NCBI GenBank assembly: GCA_903871605.1
Contig: CAIQHF010000014.1
Location: 1-64,000 of the forward strand
Length of the DNA: 64,000 bases
Direction: 5' to 3'
DNA from: an uncultured Sphingomonadaceae bacterium
Lineage (GTDB): Bacteria; Pseudomonadota; Alphaproteobacteria; Sphingomonadales; Sphingomonadaceae
Part shown: positions 53,692 through 63,060 of the stretch, piece after piece
How positions within the stretch are numbered: the first letter of the stretch is position 1
How the letters are laid out: each line of letters begins with the position of its first letter
Translations under genes and position numbers: made by a program
The notes under the pieces: generated by a model
Told to the model about the DNA's origin: nothing
Database searches by the model: none
The model's input: only the letters and a program-made list of their open reading frames with translations

Positions 53692-54891
53692 ATGACGGCC
53701 GCATCCGACGAGCTTCACATTGGTCTGTTGTGGCACAGTTTCCGTTCCGAAAATCTGGGCGTCGGTGCGCTTACCGTGGCCAACATCAACCTCATCGCCG
53801 GCGCCGTCGCGAAAACCGGGCGTCGGCCCGTCTTTCACGTGCTCGGCGTGCAGGGCAATGTCGATTACAGCGCCGAGACGGCGTTCCGCAACGATTTCAC
53901 CAACATCGGCTTCAAAGCGCTACTCAATCCGCGCTCGTCGCTGCACCGGACGATGCGGCGCTGCGCGGTCTTCTTCGATATCGGCGCGGGCGACAGCTTC
54001 TCCGACATTTATGGATGGAAGCGGTTCAGCCTCGTGCTCGCGTCCAAATTCGCGGCGGTGCATAGTGGCGGACCGCTGATCTTCAGCCCGCAGACGATCG
54101 GCCCGTTCGCGAGCCGGCGCGCGCGCTTGCTGGCCGCGCGGGCGGTGCGATTGGCGGAGCGCATCTTCGCCCGGGACGCGCAGTCTCTGGCGGTGCTGGC
54201 CGAACTGGGCGTCGCCGAACGATCCGAACTGACCACCGATGTCGCCTTCGCGCTTCCCTATGCACGAAGCGAAGCCGAACGCGATGCGGGAGAGCGGATC
54301 AGGATCGGGCTGAACGTCTCCGCTCTGCTGTTCCGACGCGACATCGCCGCCGACGACAAGATCAAGCTCGCGCTGGACTATCCTTCGCTGATCGAGCGCA
54401 TCCTGACGCAGCTATCGCGCGATCCGCGGGTCGAACTGCACCTCGTCCCCCACGTCCTTGCCGAACACACCGAATATGAAGACGACTATGCGCTCGCGTT
54501 GACGCTGCAGCGCGCTCATCCGGCGCTGATCGTGGCGCCGCGGTTTGCGGGGCCGTCCGCCGCCAAGACTTATATCGCAGCGCTCGACTTCTTTATCGGT
54601 AGCCGGATGCATGCGACGATCGCCGCCATCTCGTCCGGAACAGCGGTGCTGCCGCTGGGCTATAGCCGCAAGTTCACCGGCCTGTTCGGATCGTTGCACT
54701 ATAACTGGACCGCCGACCTCACCGCGCTCAGCGAAGATGCCGTGATGGCAAAGCTCGATGCGGCGATGGCCGACTTGGCGCAGGTCACGGCGGACGCGCT
54801 CGCAGCGACGGAGCGCGCGCAGCAGAAACTGTCGGTCTATACCGCGTATCTCGACAGGCTGATCGCGACCCTGTCCACAAACGATGCGTGA
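53692..54891 (+). CDS. Polysaccharide pyruvyl transferase family protein
   Basis: A 399-residue cytosolic protein of the PS_pyruv_trans family. It opens with a GT-B-like strand (HIGLLWHSFRSENLGVGALT) and has the family marks DIGAGDSFSD, GPLIFSPQTIGPF and SRMHATIAAISSG. These enzymes add pyruvate ketals from phosphoenolpyruvate to sugars, though some members act as nucleotide-dependent transferases. Its last bases overlap the FrhB-family gene by 8 bases, a pairing common in polysaccharide loci. Confidence 0.9.
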   Translation: MTAASDELHIGLLWHSFRSENLGVGALTVANINLIAGAVAKTGRRPVFHVLGVQGNVDYSAETAFRNDFTNIGFKALLNPRSSLHRTMRRCAVFFDIGAGDSFSDIYGWKRFSLVLASKFAAVHSGGPLIFSPQTIGPFASRRARLLAARAVRLAERIFARDAQSLAVLAELGVAERSELTTDVAFALPYARSEAERDAGERIRIGLNVSALLFRRDIAADDKIKLALDYPSLIERILTQLSRDPRVELHLVPHVLAEHTEYEDDYALALTLQRAHPALIVAPRFAGPSAAKTYIAALDFFIGSRMHATIAAISSGTAVLPLGYSRKFTGLFGSLHYNWTADLTALSEDAVMAKLDAAMADLAQVTADALAATERAQQKLSVYTAYLDRLIATLSTNDA

Positions 54892-56113
54892 TATCGAATC
54901 GATCAAGACCGCTGGTCTCTGCCTGGGATGCGGCCTTTGCGCCGGCGTCGGCGACGAACGCGACTCCGCGATCGTCATGCAGGACACCCCCGCCGGTTAC
55001 CGCCGCCCGCTTGCACGCCGTGCCGTGCCTGCTGCACAGGCCTCGCTGATCGACGCGCTGTGTCCCGGGGTAAATATCGTGCACCGCGATCAGGAGGATG
55101 AAGCGCCCTATCATCCGTCATGGGGCCCCGTGCTCGAATCGCGTGAGGGCTGGTCAACCGACGATGCGTTGCGTCGCCAGGCGTCTTCAGGCGGCGCGCT
55201 GTCGTCGGTGTTGGTCCATCTGCTTGAGACGGGTGCGGTCGATTATGTCCTGCAGACGGGTGTTTCGGACGCATCGCCCTTGCGTAATGCGGTGGCGGTC
55301 AGCCGCGGCGCCCATGACGTTTTTGTGCGCGCGGGATCTCGCTATGCGCCGAGTTCGCCGCTCGAGGATATTGCCAGCCGGCTCGCCGCCCCCGGACGCT
55401 TCGCCTTCGTTGGCAAGCCCTGCGACGTCGCGGGGCTGCGCGCGCTGGCGCGACATGATCCACGCGTGGCGGAGAAGGTTCCTTACATGCTCGCGTTCAT
55501 GTGCGCGGGGGTCCCCAGCTATCGCGGCACCGACGCCGTCCTGAAGGCGATGGGGATCGACGAACCGGCGGCCGTCGTCGCATTCCGGTATCGCGGAGAT
55601 GGCTGGCCCGGCTATGCGACGGCGACGCTAGCAGACGGCACCACGCGCACGATGGATTATAACAACAGCTGGGGCGGCATTCTCAATCGTCACCTCCAGT
55701 TCCGGTGCAAAATCTGCCCGGACGGCAGCGGTGAGTTTGCAGACATCACCTTCGCCGATGGCTGGATCTGCGACGAGCGCGGATACCCTCTGTTCGAGGA
55801 GCAGGACGGCCGGAGTCTCGTCCTGACGCGGACGCGCAAGGGCGAGGCGCTGCTGCGCGATGCGATCGACGCCGGACACATCGCGGTGAGGCCGACGTCC
55901 ATCGATTCGATCCGGCAGATGCAGCCCTTCCAGACCCGGCGGAAAGGCTTCGTCCTGTCACGATTGGCGGCGATGCTCGCTGTCGGCCGGATGCCGCCGC
56001 GCTTCCGCAATCTTCGTCTCTTTCGCATGATGTGGACGTTGGGGCTGCGCGAGAATCTACGCAGCTATGTGGGTGCGCAGCGTCGGCTGCTCGCCAAGAG
56101 GCGGCAGGATTGA
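54884..56113 (+). CDS. FrhB/coenzyme F420 hydrogenase beta-subunit-like protein
   Basis: A 409-residue protein with both FrhB domains. The Cys cluster CLGCGLC sits near the N-terminus and KICPDGSGEFADITFADGW in the second domain; RQASSGGALSSVLVHLLETG is the conserved substrate region. Coenzyme F420 chemistry is not expected in an alphaproteobacterium; members linked with polysaccharide pyruvyl transferase genes have unknown reactions, probably flavin- and FeS-based. It is flanked by the pyruvyl transferase (8-bp overlap) and a GT2 (2-bp gap), so all three are coupled. Confidence 0.88.
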   Translation: MRDIESIKTAGLCLGCGLCAGVGDERDSAIVMQDTPAGYRRPLARRAVPAAQASLIDALCPGVNIVHRDQEDEAPYHPSWGPVLESREGWSTDDALRRQASSGGALSSVLVHLLETGAVDYVLQTGVSDASPLRNAVAVSRGAHDVFVRAGSRYAPSSPLEDIASRLAAPGRFAFVGKPCDVAGLRALARHDPRVAEKVPYMLAFMCAGVPSYRGTDAVLKAMGIDEPAAVVAFRYRGDGWPGYATATLADGTTRTMDYNNSWGGILNRHLQFRCKICPDGSGEFADITFADGWICDERGYPLFEEQDGRSLVLTRTRKGEALLRDAIDAGHIAVRPTSIDSIRQMQPFQTRRKGFVLSRLAAMLAVGRMPPRFRNLRLFRMMWTLGLRENLRSYVGAQRRLLAKRRQD

Positions 56114-56115
56114 CG

Positions 56116-57108
56116 ATGCGCGCCGAGGTCGTGATCGTAGGATACCGAAACGCGGACGAGATCCGGGCCTGCCTGCTAGCGCTCGGCCAGTCGACCTTTG
56201 CGAATGCCGGTATCCACATCTGCGAGAATGGCGGCGACGCCGCCTATGCGGCGCTGCTGGAGAGCTTGGGCGCCATCGCGCAGCCCCCGACCGAAGCGGA
56301 GCCGTTCGCGCGAACGACGGCGCGGCATCGCACGGTGCTGATCAACGGGGACAGGCAGGTGTGGCTGCATCGAGCCGCCGAAAATCTCGGCTATGCGGGC
56401 GCGATCAATGTTTGCCTTGGAGCGATCGCCGCAGACGCAGCTTACGATTTTGTGTGGATATTGAACCCCGACACCGTGCCCGAGCCGGACGCGCTGTCGG
56501 CACTCGCCGCGCACCAGCAGGCCGGCGGGTACGGCATAGTTGGCAGCCGACTGGTGCTTCAGGGGAAGGGGCGAATCCAGCTGTACGGCGCGCGCTGGCG
56601 ACCGTGGATTGCACGCGGCTTCAACATCGGGCTGGGCGCCCCAGCGGACGCTGTGCCCGACGTCGCGGCGATCGAGGCGTCGATGGATTATGTCGCGGGT
56701 GCCGCGATGTTTGTACCGCGCGCGTTCATCGAGGCGGTCGGCGGGTTCGACGAGCGCTATTTCCTCTATTATGAGGAAACCGACTGGTGTTTTCGCCGAG
56801 GCACATTCCGGTTGGGCTACGCGCATGACGCGGTCGTCCACCATGCCCACGGCAGCACGATTGGATCGAGCGTCGTAAAAAGGATGCGCTCGCCGCTGTC
56901 CGTCTATCTCGACGAGCGCAACAAGCTTCTCTTCACGCGGCGTTACTGGCGCTGGCACTACCCGGTCGTCGTGGTGACGACGCTGTTGCTCCTCGGCCAG
57001 TATCTCAAGGCGGGGGCCTACCGCAATTTCGCGGTCGCGCTCTCCGGCTGGTTCGCGGGCATACGCGGCGAGACGGGGCTGCCGAGGCGTTTCCGCCCGT
57101 CGCCCTGA
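56116..57108 (+). CDS. Family 2 glycosyltransferase
   Basis: A 330-residue GT2 from ATG 56116, two bases after the FrhB-like stop, with GGCAGGA upstream. Key parts: AEVVIVGYRNADEIRACLLA, AENLGYAGAINVC, FVWILNPDTVPEPD (metal-binding Asp) and YYEETDWCFR. It resembles the rhamnosyltransferase-like GT2 branch. It belongs to the pyruvyl transferase - FrhB - GT unit. Confidence 0.92.
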   Translation: MRAEVVIVGYRNADEIRACLLALGQSTFANAGIHICENGGDAAYAALLESLGAIAQPPTEAEPFARTTARHRTVLINGDRQVWLHRAAENLGYAGAINVCLGAIAADAAYDFVWILNPDTVPEPDALSALAAHQQAGGYGIVGSRLVLQGKGRIQLYGARWRPWIARGFNIGLGAPADAVPDVAAIEASMDYVAGAAMFVPRAFIEAVGGFDERYFLYYEETDWCFRRGTFRLGYAHDAVVHHAHGSTIGSSVVKRMRSPLSVYLDERNKLLFTRRYWRWHYPVVVVTTLLLLGQYLKAGAYRNFAVALSGWFAGIRGETGLPRRFRPSP

Positions 57109-57117
57109 TCGGTCAGG
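57104..57117. terminator. Small palindrome spanning two convergent stops
   Basis: CCTGA-TCGG-TCAGG contains the TGA of the GT2 gene and, in mirror image, the TGA of the flippase gene. A 5-bp stem without U-tract; weak evidence for a terminator. Confidence 0.3.
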
Positions 57118-58411
57118 CCTGCTTGAGACGCAAGACCGGTCGCACGCGCCCGGTCAGGATGTTAAGGCCGAGCAGCCGGGACACGAAATAGACGCTGACC
57201 AGGTTGCGCAGGATCATGATCGAGGTGATGCAGCCCGCGAGGCCCATCAGTCCGCCGAATTTCGTCGCTAGCGGGGCAAGCATGAGCATCAGCCCGGTTC
57301 CCCCGAGCGAGACGATCAGATTGACCCGCTCGTTGCCGCTCATCGCCAGCGTCATGCCCGACGGCCCGATCAGCGTGTTGATCAACTGCCCGACAACGAG
57401 CACGCGCACGATCGGCGTGCAGGCGATGAACTGCGGACCGATGTAGGACAGGAGTTGCGAGGGGAAGACCAGCAATATCACGGCGATGGGGGCGGCACAC
57501 AGCGCCGACACGCGGATCGCGGATCGGGTCAGCCGGCCGGTCCAAGCAAGGTCGCCGGCATGGAACGACGCGCTGATCCTCGGCGGGTAGATGCTGTAGA
57601 GCGAAATCGAGATCACTTGCATCAGGCCGGCGGCCTGCACCGCGACACGATAGAGGCCGGCGCCCGTGGCGTTGAGATAGGCGGCGGCGGTAGCCAATGT
57701 GTACCAGTCGACCGCGCTGAACGACATATAGACGCCCCACAACGGTATCGAGCTGTTGAGCATCTTCTTCATCGGCACGGCGAGCGTCTCGCCCTTCGAG
57801 CCGCAGTAGCGCAGGCAAGCAACGATGCCCGCCACGGTCGCGACGACGCTGATGATCGCGGTGACCCAGAGTGCCGCGCCGGGCGTCCTGAGGAAGCCGA
57901 GCAACATCGCCACGGCGACGACGCCGGGGATGACCATTACTTCGAGCGTCTGGCCTAGGATGAAGGCATGTTGTGAGCGCAATATGGCTCCGAATAGTCG
58001 CGTTCCGCCGCGACCGACGAGCATCACGACCAGCACGCCGATGGCGCTTTGCGGCACGGCATGACCGAACATCGGCTTCCAGAGCAGGTCGCCGCCGAAC
58101 CAGAGAACGACGGCAATCGCGATCATCAGCAGCAGCGCCAACCCGGACACTTTTACGAACGTTTCCGTAGCGATCGGTATTTTCCGTCCGACCGCCGCGG
58201 TGAAGTGGCGCACGACACCCACGTCGATGCCAGCAAGGCCCACTGTGGCAAGAAACAAGGCTGTCTGCGTGACGAGAGCATATTGGCCGTTGGCGGCCGG
58301 CCCCAGCCGATGGCCGATAAAATAGGTGATCACGAAGCCGGCAAGCAGCGAGCTTCCCCGTAGCCCAAGCGCCACGATAGAAGGAATGTGGGGACGGAGC
58401 CGGCTGATCAT
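57113..58411 (-). CDS. Wzx-like polysaccharide flippase
   Basis: A 432-residue protein with about twelve to fourteen helices, of the polysaccharide biosynthesis/MATE-like flippase family. ATG 58411 (MISRLRPHIPSIVALGLRG) is preferred to 58447. Characteristic parts are GPAANGQYALVTQTALFLA near the N-terminus and LVVGQLINTLIGPSGMTLAMSG in the second half. It should move the lipid-linked repeat unit across the inner membrane. It stands alone on the minus strand between + genes. Confidence 0.9.
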   Translation of the reverse strand: MISRLRPHIPSIVALGLRGSSLLAGFVITYFIGHRLGPAANGQYALVTQTALFLATVGLAGIDVGVVRHFTAAVGRKIPIATETFVKVSGLALLLMIAIAVVLWFGGDLLWKPMFGHAVPQSAIGVLVVMLVGRGGTRLFGAILRSQHAFILGQTLEVMVIPGVVAVAMLLGFLRTPGAALWVTAIISVVATVAGIVACLRYCGSKGETLAVPMKKMLNSSIPLWGVYMSFSAVDWYTLATAAAYLNATGAGLYRVAVQAAGLMQVISISLYSIYPPRISASFHAGDLAWTGRLTRSAIRVSALCAAPIAVILLVFPSQLLSYIGPQFIACTPIVRVLVVGQLINTLIGPSGMTLAMSGNERVNLIVSLGGTGLMLMLAPLATKFGGLMGLAGCITSIMILRNLVSVYFVSRLLGLNILTGRVRPVLRLKQA

Positions 58412-58671
58412 CCCAGCGGCTATGTGGGGACGGCTCGATCCTGGCAAGTTTCAATTCTGTGGGCGGTCGCTTTGCGCGCGGAAGTTGGTCGCATCTGGGC
58501 GGCGCACATCCGTTTCGGCGAAGATCCACACAACGACACGCCGCCTCCCAAGTGCCCGCCGCGCCCAATTGACGAGGTGTCCGACCTGCCCTAGGCACTT
58601 GGCCTTCGGGGGAATCGTCGCGTGGATATCCGCATTGTTCATGATCAGCGGTGCGCGCGTCCGGAGGGTTG

Positions 58672-59634
58672 GTGACTGCCGTGGGATCGCTGGTACTGCG
58701 GCCTGGCGCGTTTCGTCTGCTCCTCGCGGGACTCGTCGTCCTTAGTCACATAAGCAATTTGCAGGTCGGCCGGTTGGGCGTCGCGCTATTTTTCCTGCTG
58801 AGCGGATTCTGGATTTCAGATCTCTGGAATCGGCAGGCTCGGTTCGGAAACCTGCTATTCTTCATAAATCGCTTCCTGCGAATATGGCCACTCTACATTC
58901 TTGTTGTTCTGGCATCGGCGTGGCTGCATCGGCGTGCGCTACACCTGCCCAGTTTTACTATCTTCGGCGTCGCTTCGATGAACGCGGACAAACCTATTGG
59001 CGTTGAGTGGTCACTCGATATCGAGGCGCAATTCTACGTCTTGCTGCCGGCTATAATGACGTTGGGGCTGTCGGCCTGGTTGGTCGTGCCCGCGACGATC
59101 ATGGGCTGGGCCGCGGTCTATTTTGCCGGAATTCATAACGTACTGATGTATATTCCCGCATTTGCCGCCGGGATGATGCTCTATCGATATCGCGATCGCC
59201 CGATTCCAATCGCGGCGGGCTTCTCTGTTCTGGCATTCTTATGCTTTTCGGCTGTCGCTTTTGCGATTCCGGCGACGCGGGGCATGTTGATTAACAGCAT
59301 GCCCGATGTCGTGAACGAGGATGTCTTCGCGATGGCATGGGGCGCGTTGCTAGTGCCTTACATCGGCCATTCGTTGCGCAGGAAATCCAGCGTATTCGAC
59401 CGCCACCTCGGCAACCTCTCCTTTCCGCTCTATCTCGTCCACGAGCCTATCATTCAGGCTCTGATGCCGCACGGGATCGTCATGAAGATCGGCCTGCTCG
59501 CAATCATCTCAGCAGTTGCGATCGCCTTCTATATTGCGATCGACATCCCGATCGAGCGTATCCGCCACGCATTGCTAAAGCGGCTGGAGGCGCGCCAGAT
59601 GGCGGCATTCGCGGGCGCGGATGAGATTGCCTAA
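58672..59634 (+). CDS. Acyltransferase-3 family membrane protein (4 of 4)
   Basis: A 320-residue member, the shortest of the set. GTG at 58672 has GGAGGG just upstream. The helix-1 signature is present but compressed (FRLLLAGLVVLSHISN), followed by GVALFFLLSGFWI and NRFLRIWPLYIL. The terminal SFPLYLVHEPIIQ region is intact. Probably functional; the shorter first loop may reflect another acyl donor or acceptor. Confidence 0.85.
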   Translation: MTAVGSLVLRPGAFRLLLAGLVVLSHISNLQVGRLGVALFFLLSGFWISDLWNRQARFGNLLFFINRFLRIWPLYILVVLASAWLHRRALHLPSFTIFGVASMNADKPIGVEWSLDIEAQFYVLLPAIMTLGLSAWLVVPATIMGWAAVYFAGIHNVLMYIPAFAAGMMLYRYRDRPIPIAAGFSVLAFLCFSAVAFAIPATRGMLINSMPDVVNEDVFAMAWGALLVPYIGHSLRRKSSVFDRHLGNLSFPLYLVHEPIIQALMPHGIVMKIGLLAIISAVAIAFYIAIDIPIERIRHALLKRLEARQMAAFAGADEIA

Positions 59635-59715
59635 CACTCGCCCGGCTGCCCATTGCCCTAGCGCTGTTTGCAATGGAGGGTCGAGCGAACAGGGCGGTTT
59701 CGTTAACCGGCTCGC

Positions 59716-60405
59716 TCAATTCTCGCGAAGCGCTTCGGCAATATCCTCCCTGCGGATCAGAACCATGTCGCGCGGATTATGCGGTGGCGCAAAGTCGACG
59801 AAGCGAGCCAACACGGCGTTTTGCGGCAATGAGAACGGCGGCTTGAAGAGGTCGAGTTGGCGAAAATCGCCCGTAACCACATTGCGATTGACGAATGATC
59901 CACCGGTATGCGTTGTCACGAGAATATATTTGATCTGTGAGTTTGCAAAATTTCTCAATGATTTCAGAATTTTTGCATAGGAAAGGTGGAAAAGCACGTC
60001 GCGGCACAGCCAAAGGTCGGCATCCGGGAAAGGATCATCGACAATATCGAAGACGCGGAACGAGGCCCTATTACCAGCATAATTGGCCGCGGCCATCTCG
60101 ACGACGGCCGGCACGACATCGCCACCGATATAATCGATATCGACTTTATCGAGGATCTGCCGCATCCAATGGAGATCTCCGCACGGCGCATCAAACATCG
60201 TCTTGATGCCAAATTGCTCGATCAGTTTTGGCAGTTCCTCCCGGATATGCTCGGTCTGAGCAAGGCTGGACCCGACGCCACTGACGCTCTCCCGGTCTCC
60301 CCAATAACGGCTGCTATATATGTGCTCAAACACCTTGCGGTGGTCATAGGCGCCGAAGCGCACCGCTCGAGCGGCTCGCCGGATCACCGACCTCACAGAA
60401 ACCAT
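59716..60405 (-). CDS. SAM-dependent methyltransferase (class I)
   Basis: A 229-residue protein from ATG 60405, with GGAGGGG upstream. The Rossmann SAM motif is TMFDAPCGDLHWMRQIL, with a second acidic strand IDYIGGDVVPAVVE and a catalytic-side DLWLCRDVLFHLSY. This looks like the group of methyltransferases acting on sugars or glycans in polysaccharide loci. It diverges from the GT4 gene across a 292-bp region with no other gene. Confidence 0.87.
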   Translation of the reverse strand: MVSVRSVIRRAARAVRFGAYDHRKVFEHIYSSRYWGDRESVSGVGSSLAQTEHIREELPKLIEQFGIKTMFDAPCGDLHWMRQILDKVDIDYIGGDVVPAVVEMAAANYAGNRASFRVFDIVDDPFPDADLWLCRDVLFHLSYAKILKSLRNFANSQIKYILVTTHTGGSFVNRNVVTGDFRQLDLFKPPFSLPQNAVLARFVDFAPPHNPRDMVLIRREDIAEALREN

Positions 60406-60697
60406 TGCGCCCCTCCGTCCAGCCCCATTCCAGTAGGCAGTCGGCAGCCGCGGCGTCAAGCTGAGGATGGCGTTTCGCGCTTCAATCTCCGGCCGGCAAA
60501 GCGAAAAGTGGCGCCGCCGTCCAATCACGGTTACAGTCACGTCAGCCTCTGGCTATGACGTGATAACCGCCGCGGTTCAGACGCGGGTGGCCACAAAGTC
60601 CGAATTGCGTTTCTGTCGACGATTTCACCTCCCATTCCCGGGCCGGGACGCCAGCGACGTGCAAGTTTGCTTGGCGCCGACGACGAAGAAAGACCGC

Positions 60698-61864
60698 ATG
60701 CCGAAAACGCTTCAGTTAGACTTCATGTTGGGTCTTCCCCTCGATAGAAAGGGCCCCACCTACACGGCGGCCTCGCTCGCTTCAGCGATGGATCGTTCTG
60801 ACTGCGTGACGCACATATACACGCCGCTGGACCGATGGCCGGCACCGGCGCTTGCCGTCCCGATCACGTCGGGCGCACCGGTAAGCGATCAGCTCTTGAG
60901 CCACGTCCCGTATCGCGTCACGGCGCCATTGACCGTGCGCCTGGCCGAGCGATCGATCCTAGCAGCCGCGCCGACGACTCCGGCGCGGCAGCAGATCGTG
61001 TACATGTGGGGCGAAGTCTCGCTGCGGCTTGCGACCAAGCTGGCCGCACGCGGGACCGTTGTGGTGCGCGAGAAGATCAATTGCGGCAAGCAAGCGTCGA
61101 AGCGTATTCTCGACGAGGCATATGGTCGTCTCGGCGTCGCGGCTGGCCATTCGATTACCGATTCGCTGATCGCGAAAGAGCATGAGGAACTGCATCTTGC
61201 GGACGCGGTCTTCTGCCCCAATCAGATGGTTGCGGAAAGCCTCCGCGAAATCGGGCTGCCGAGCGAGAAGCTCATCGCGACGAGCTATGGTTGGGAGCCG
61301 GAACGGTTCATCGGAGATGACAGGGCGCTCGGGCCGATCGAGGGGACAACGTTCCTGTTCGTGGGCTTTCTGTGCGTAAGAAAAGGCGCGCACATTCTTC
61401 TGGACGCTTGGCAAAAGGCAGGAGTTAACGGTCGCCTGATCATTGCCGGCAAGATCGAACCGCTCATCGCCGAGCGATACGCTCATGTGCTCGATCAGAC
61501 GAATGTGAACTATATACCCTTCACGCCCAATGTGGGGGCACTTTACCGGGCTGCCGACTGGTTCATCTTCCCATCGCTGGAGGAGGGAGGGCCCCAGGTT
61601 ACCTATGAAGCGGGTGGCTGCGGAGTTCCCGGACTGGTTTCCCGAATGGGCGGTGGTGCCTTCACGCGCGAGGGCGTGGACGGGACGATCATCGACTCCG
61701 ACGACTGCGATGTCTGGGCAGCAGCGATTGCGTCTGCTGCGAGCACGCCGGAACTGCGTCGCGCTTATGGCGAAAACGCCCGGCGGCGTGCGGAGCAATT
61801 CACCTGGGCCGCAGTCGGAGCCCAGCGGCGCGAGGCGCTGATCGAGCGTTATGCGATGCCGTGA
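60698..61864 (+). CDS. Family 4-like glycosyltransferase
   Basis: A 388-residue GT-B enzyme. ATG 60698 is followed by PKTLQLDFMLGLPLDRKGPT; the ribosome site is weak (GAAGAAAGA). The C-terminal domain has LFVGFLCVRKGAHILLDAW and the donor-binding E-x7-E pattern around FPSLEEGGPQVTYEAGGCGV. It should transfer a sugar to the growing unit. Last gene of the locus in this window. Confidence 0.9.
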   Translation: MPKTLQLDFMLGLPLDRKGPTYTAASLASAMDRSDCVTHIYTPLDRWPAPALAVPITSGAPVSDQLLSHVPYRVTAPLTVRLAERSILAAAPTTPARQQIVYMWGEVSLRLATKLAARGTVVVREKINCGKQASKRILDEAYGRLGVAAGHSITDSLIAKEHEELHLADAVFCPNQMVAESLREIGLPSEKLIATSYGWEPERFIGDDRALGPIEGTTFLFVGFLCVRKGAHILLDAWQKAGVNGRLIIAGKIEPLIAERYAHVLDQTNVNYIPFTPNVGALYRAADWFIFPSLEEGGPQVTYEAGGCGVPGLVSRMGGGAFTREGVDGTIIDSDDCDVWAAAIASAASTPELRRAYGENARRRAEQFTWAAVGAQRREALIERYAMP

Positions 61865-61901
61865 CGCTTGGTCATTCACTTGCCGGCGGATAGGCCCCTC
61901 A

Positions 61902-63056
61902 TCAGATCTGGACGACGTCCCGCATCGGCGTGACCGGCCGCTCGGGAAACAGCGCTTGCGCCGTCTTGTCGGAGGGCAGGCCGAAATGCTCGGCGACCGC
62001 ACCTGAGATGAGCGCGTGAAGATCGCCCGTTGGGCGCAGGTCGCGCGCTTCATACAGTTGCGCGGGCTTCAGGCCCGGCCAATCCGCGATCACGCGTCCG
62101 CCCTTCACGGTGCCGCCGAACAGCATCGCGACCGTGCCCGTGCCATGATCGGTGCCGCCCGTGCCGTTGATCGCGACGGTGCGACCGAATTCGGTGGCGA
62201 CGATCACTAGCGTGTCGCCCCATGCATCACCCAAATTGGTCTGCAAGCCACCGACGAGCATATCCAGCTGTGACAGTTGATTGCGCAGGCGCGTGATCTG
62301 CGCGCTGTGCGTATCCCAGCCCTGCGTCTCGATCATCGCGATACGGGGGCCGTCCGGCTCGCGCAGGAAGCCCGCCGTGAGCTGGGCGAGCCGTTCGGGC
62401 GCGGTGCCGCCGCCCGCATTCTTGGCCTGGATGTCGAGCGCGAGGCGACGCGTGTCGATCGCCTCGGACCAGAGGGCATGGAACAGCGGATCACCGGCAT
62501 ATAGAGCGCTCACGCTCGCCATCAGCTTCTCGTTGCTCCGCCCCACGGCCGACGGCTGGAACGAGGCGACCGGGATCGGGCCGCTAAGCGCGAGCGGCAC
62601 GCCGGCGGTCAGCGCGATCGCGCGCGGGTTCTGTTGCAGCGCCATCAGTCGGTTGAGCCATCCGGAATTCAGGTCGAACGGCCGTTCGCCACCGCTTTCG
62701 AGGACATTCTGGCCGTCGAAGTGCGAGCGGTCGCGGTAGGGCGATGCGATGGCATGGACCAGCAGCGCCTGCTTCTGCGTGTAGAGCTTGGCAATGTTGG
62801 TCAGCGCAGGATGCAGTCCGAAGGTCGCGTCGAGCTTTTGTACGCCCTCGATCTCGGCGAGCACACCGCGCGCCGACGCGAAATCGGGATCACCGACCGC
62901 GGGGACTGCCTGGAGGCCGTCCATCGCCCCCCGCTGGATGATGAAGATCAGCCGTCGATTGCCCGGCGGACGCGCCAGCAGCAGTGAGGGGGCGGCGAGA
63001 AAAAGCGCACCGGCGGCGAGCCCGGCGCCCGCCAATTGCCTGCGAGTCAGGATCAT
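61902..63056 (-). CDS. DUF1501-family exported protein
   Basis: A 384-residue protein with a signal peptide (MILTRRQLAGAGLAAGALFL, near-TAT) and the DUF1501 sulfatase-like fold: LIFIIQRGAMDGLQAVPAVG, PYRDRSHFDGQNVLESGG, IETQGWDTHSAQ and ATEFGRTVAINGTGGTDHG. The reaction is unknown. It begins 4 bases after the DUF1800 gene's stop; the two families almost always occur together. Confidence 0.93.
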   Translation of the reverse strand: MILTRRQLAGAGLAAGALFLAAPSLLLARPPGNRRLIFIIQRGAMDGLQAVPAVGDPDFASARGVLAEIEGVQKLDATFGLHPALTNIAKLYTQKQALLVHAIASPYRDRSHFDGQNVLESGGERPFDLNSGWLNRLMALQQNPRAIALTAGVPLALSGPIPVASFQPSAVGRSNEKLMASVSALYAGDPLFHALWSEAIDTRRLALDIQAKNAGGGTAPERLAQLTAGFLREPDGPRIAMIETQGWDTHSAQITRLRNQLSQLDMLVGGLQTNLGDAWGDTLVIVATEFGRTVAINGTGGTDHGTGTVAMLFGGTVKGGRVIADWPGLKPAQLYEARDLRPTGDLHALISGAVAEHFGLPSDKTAQALFPERPVTPMRDVVQI

Positions 63057-63060
63057 CGCG

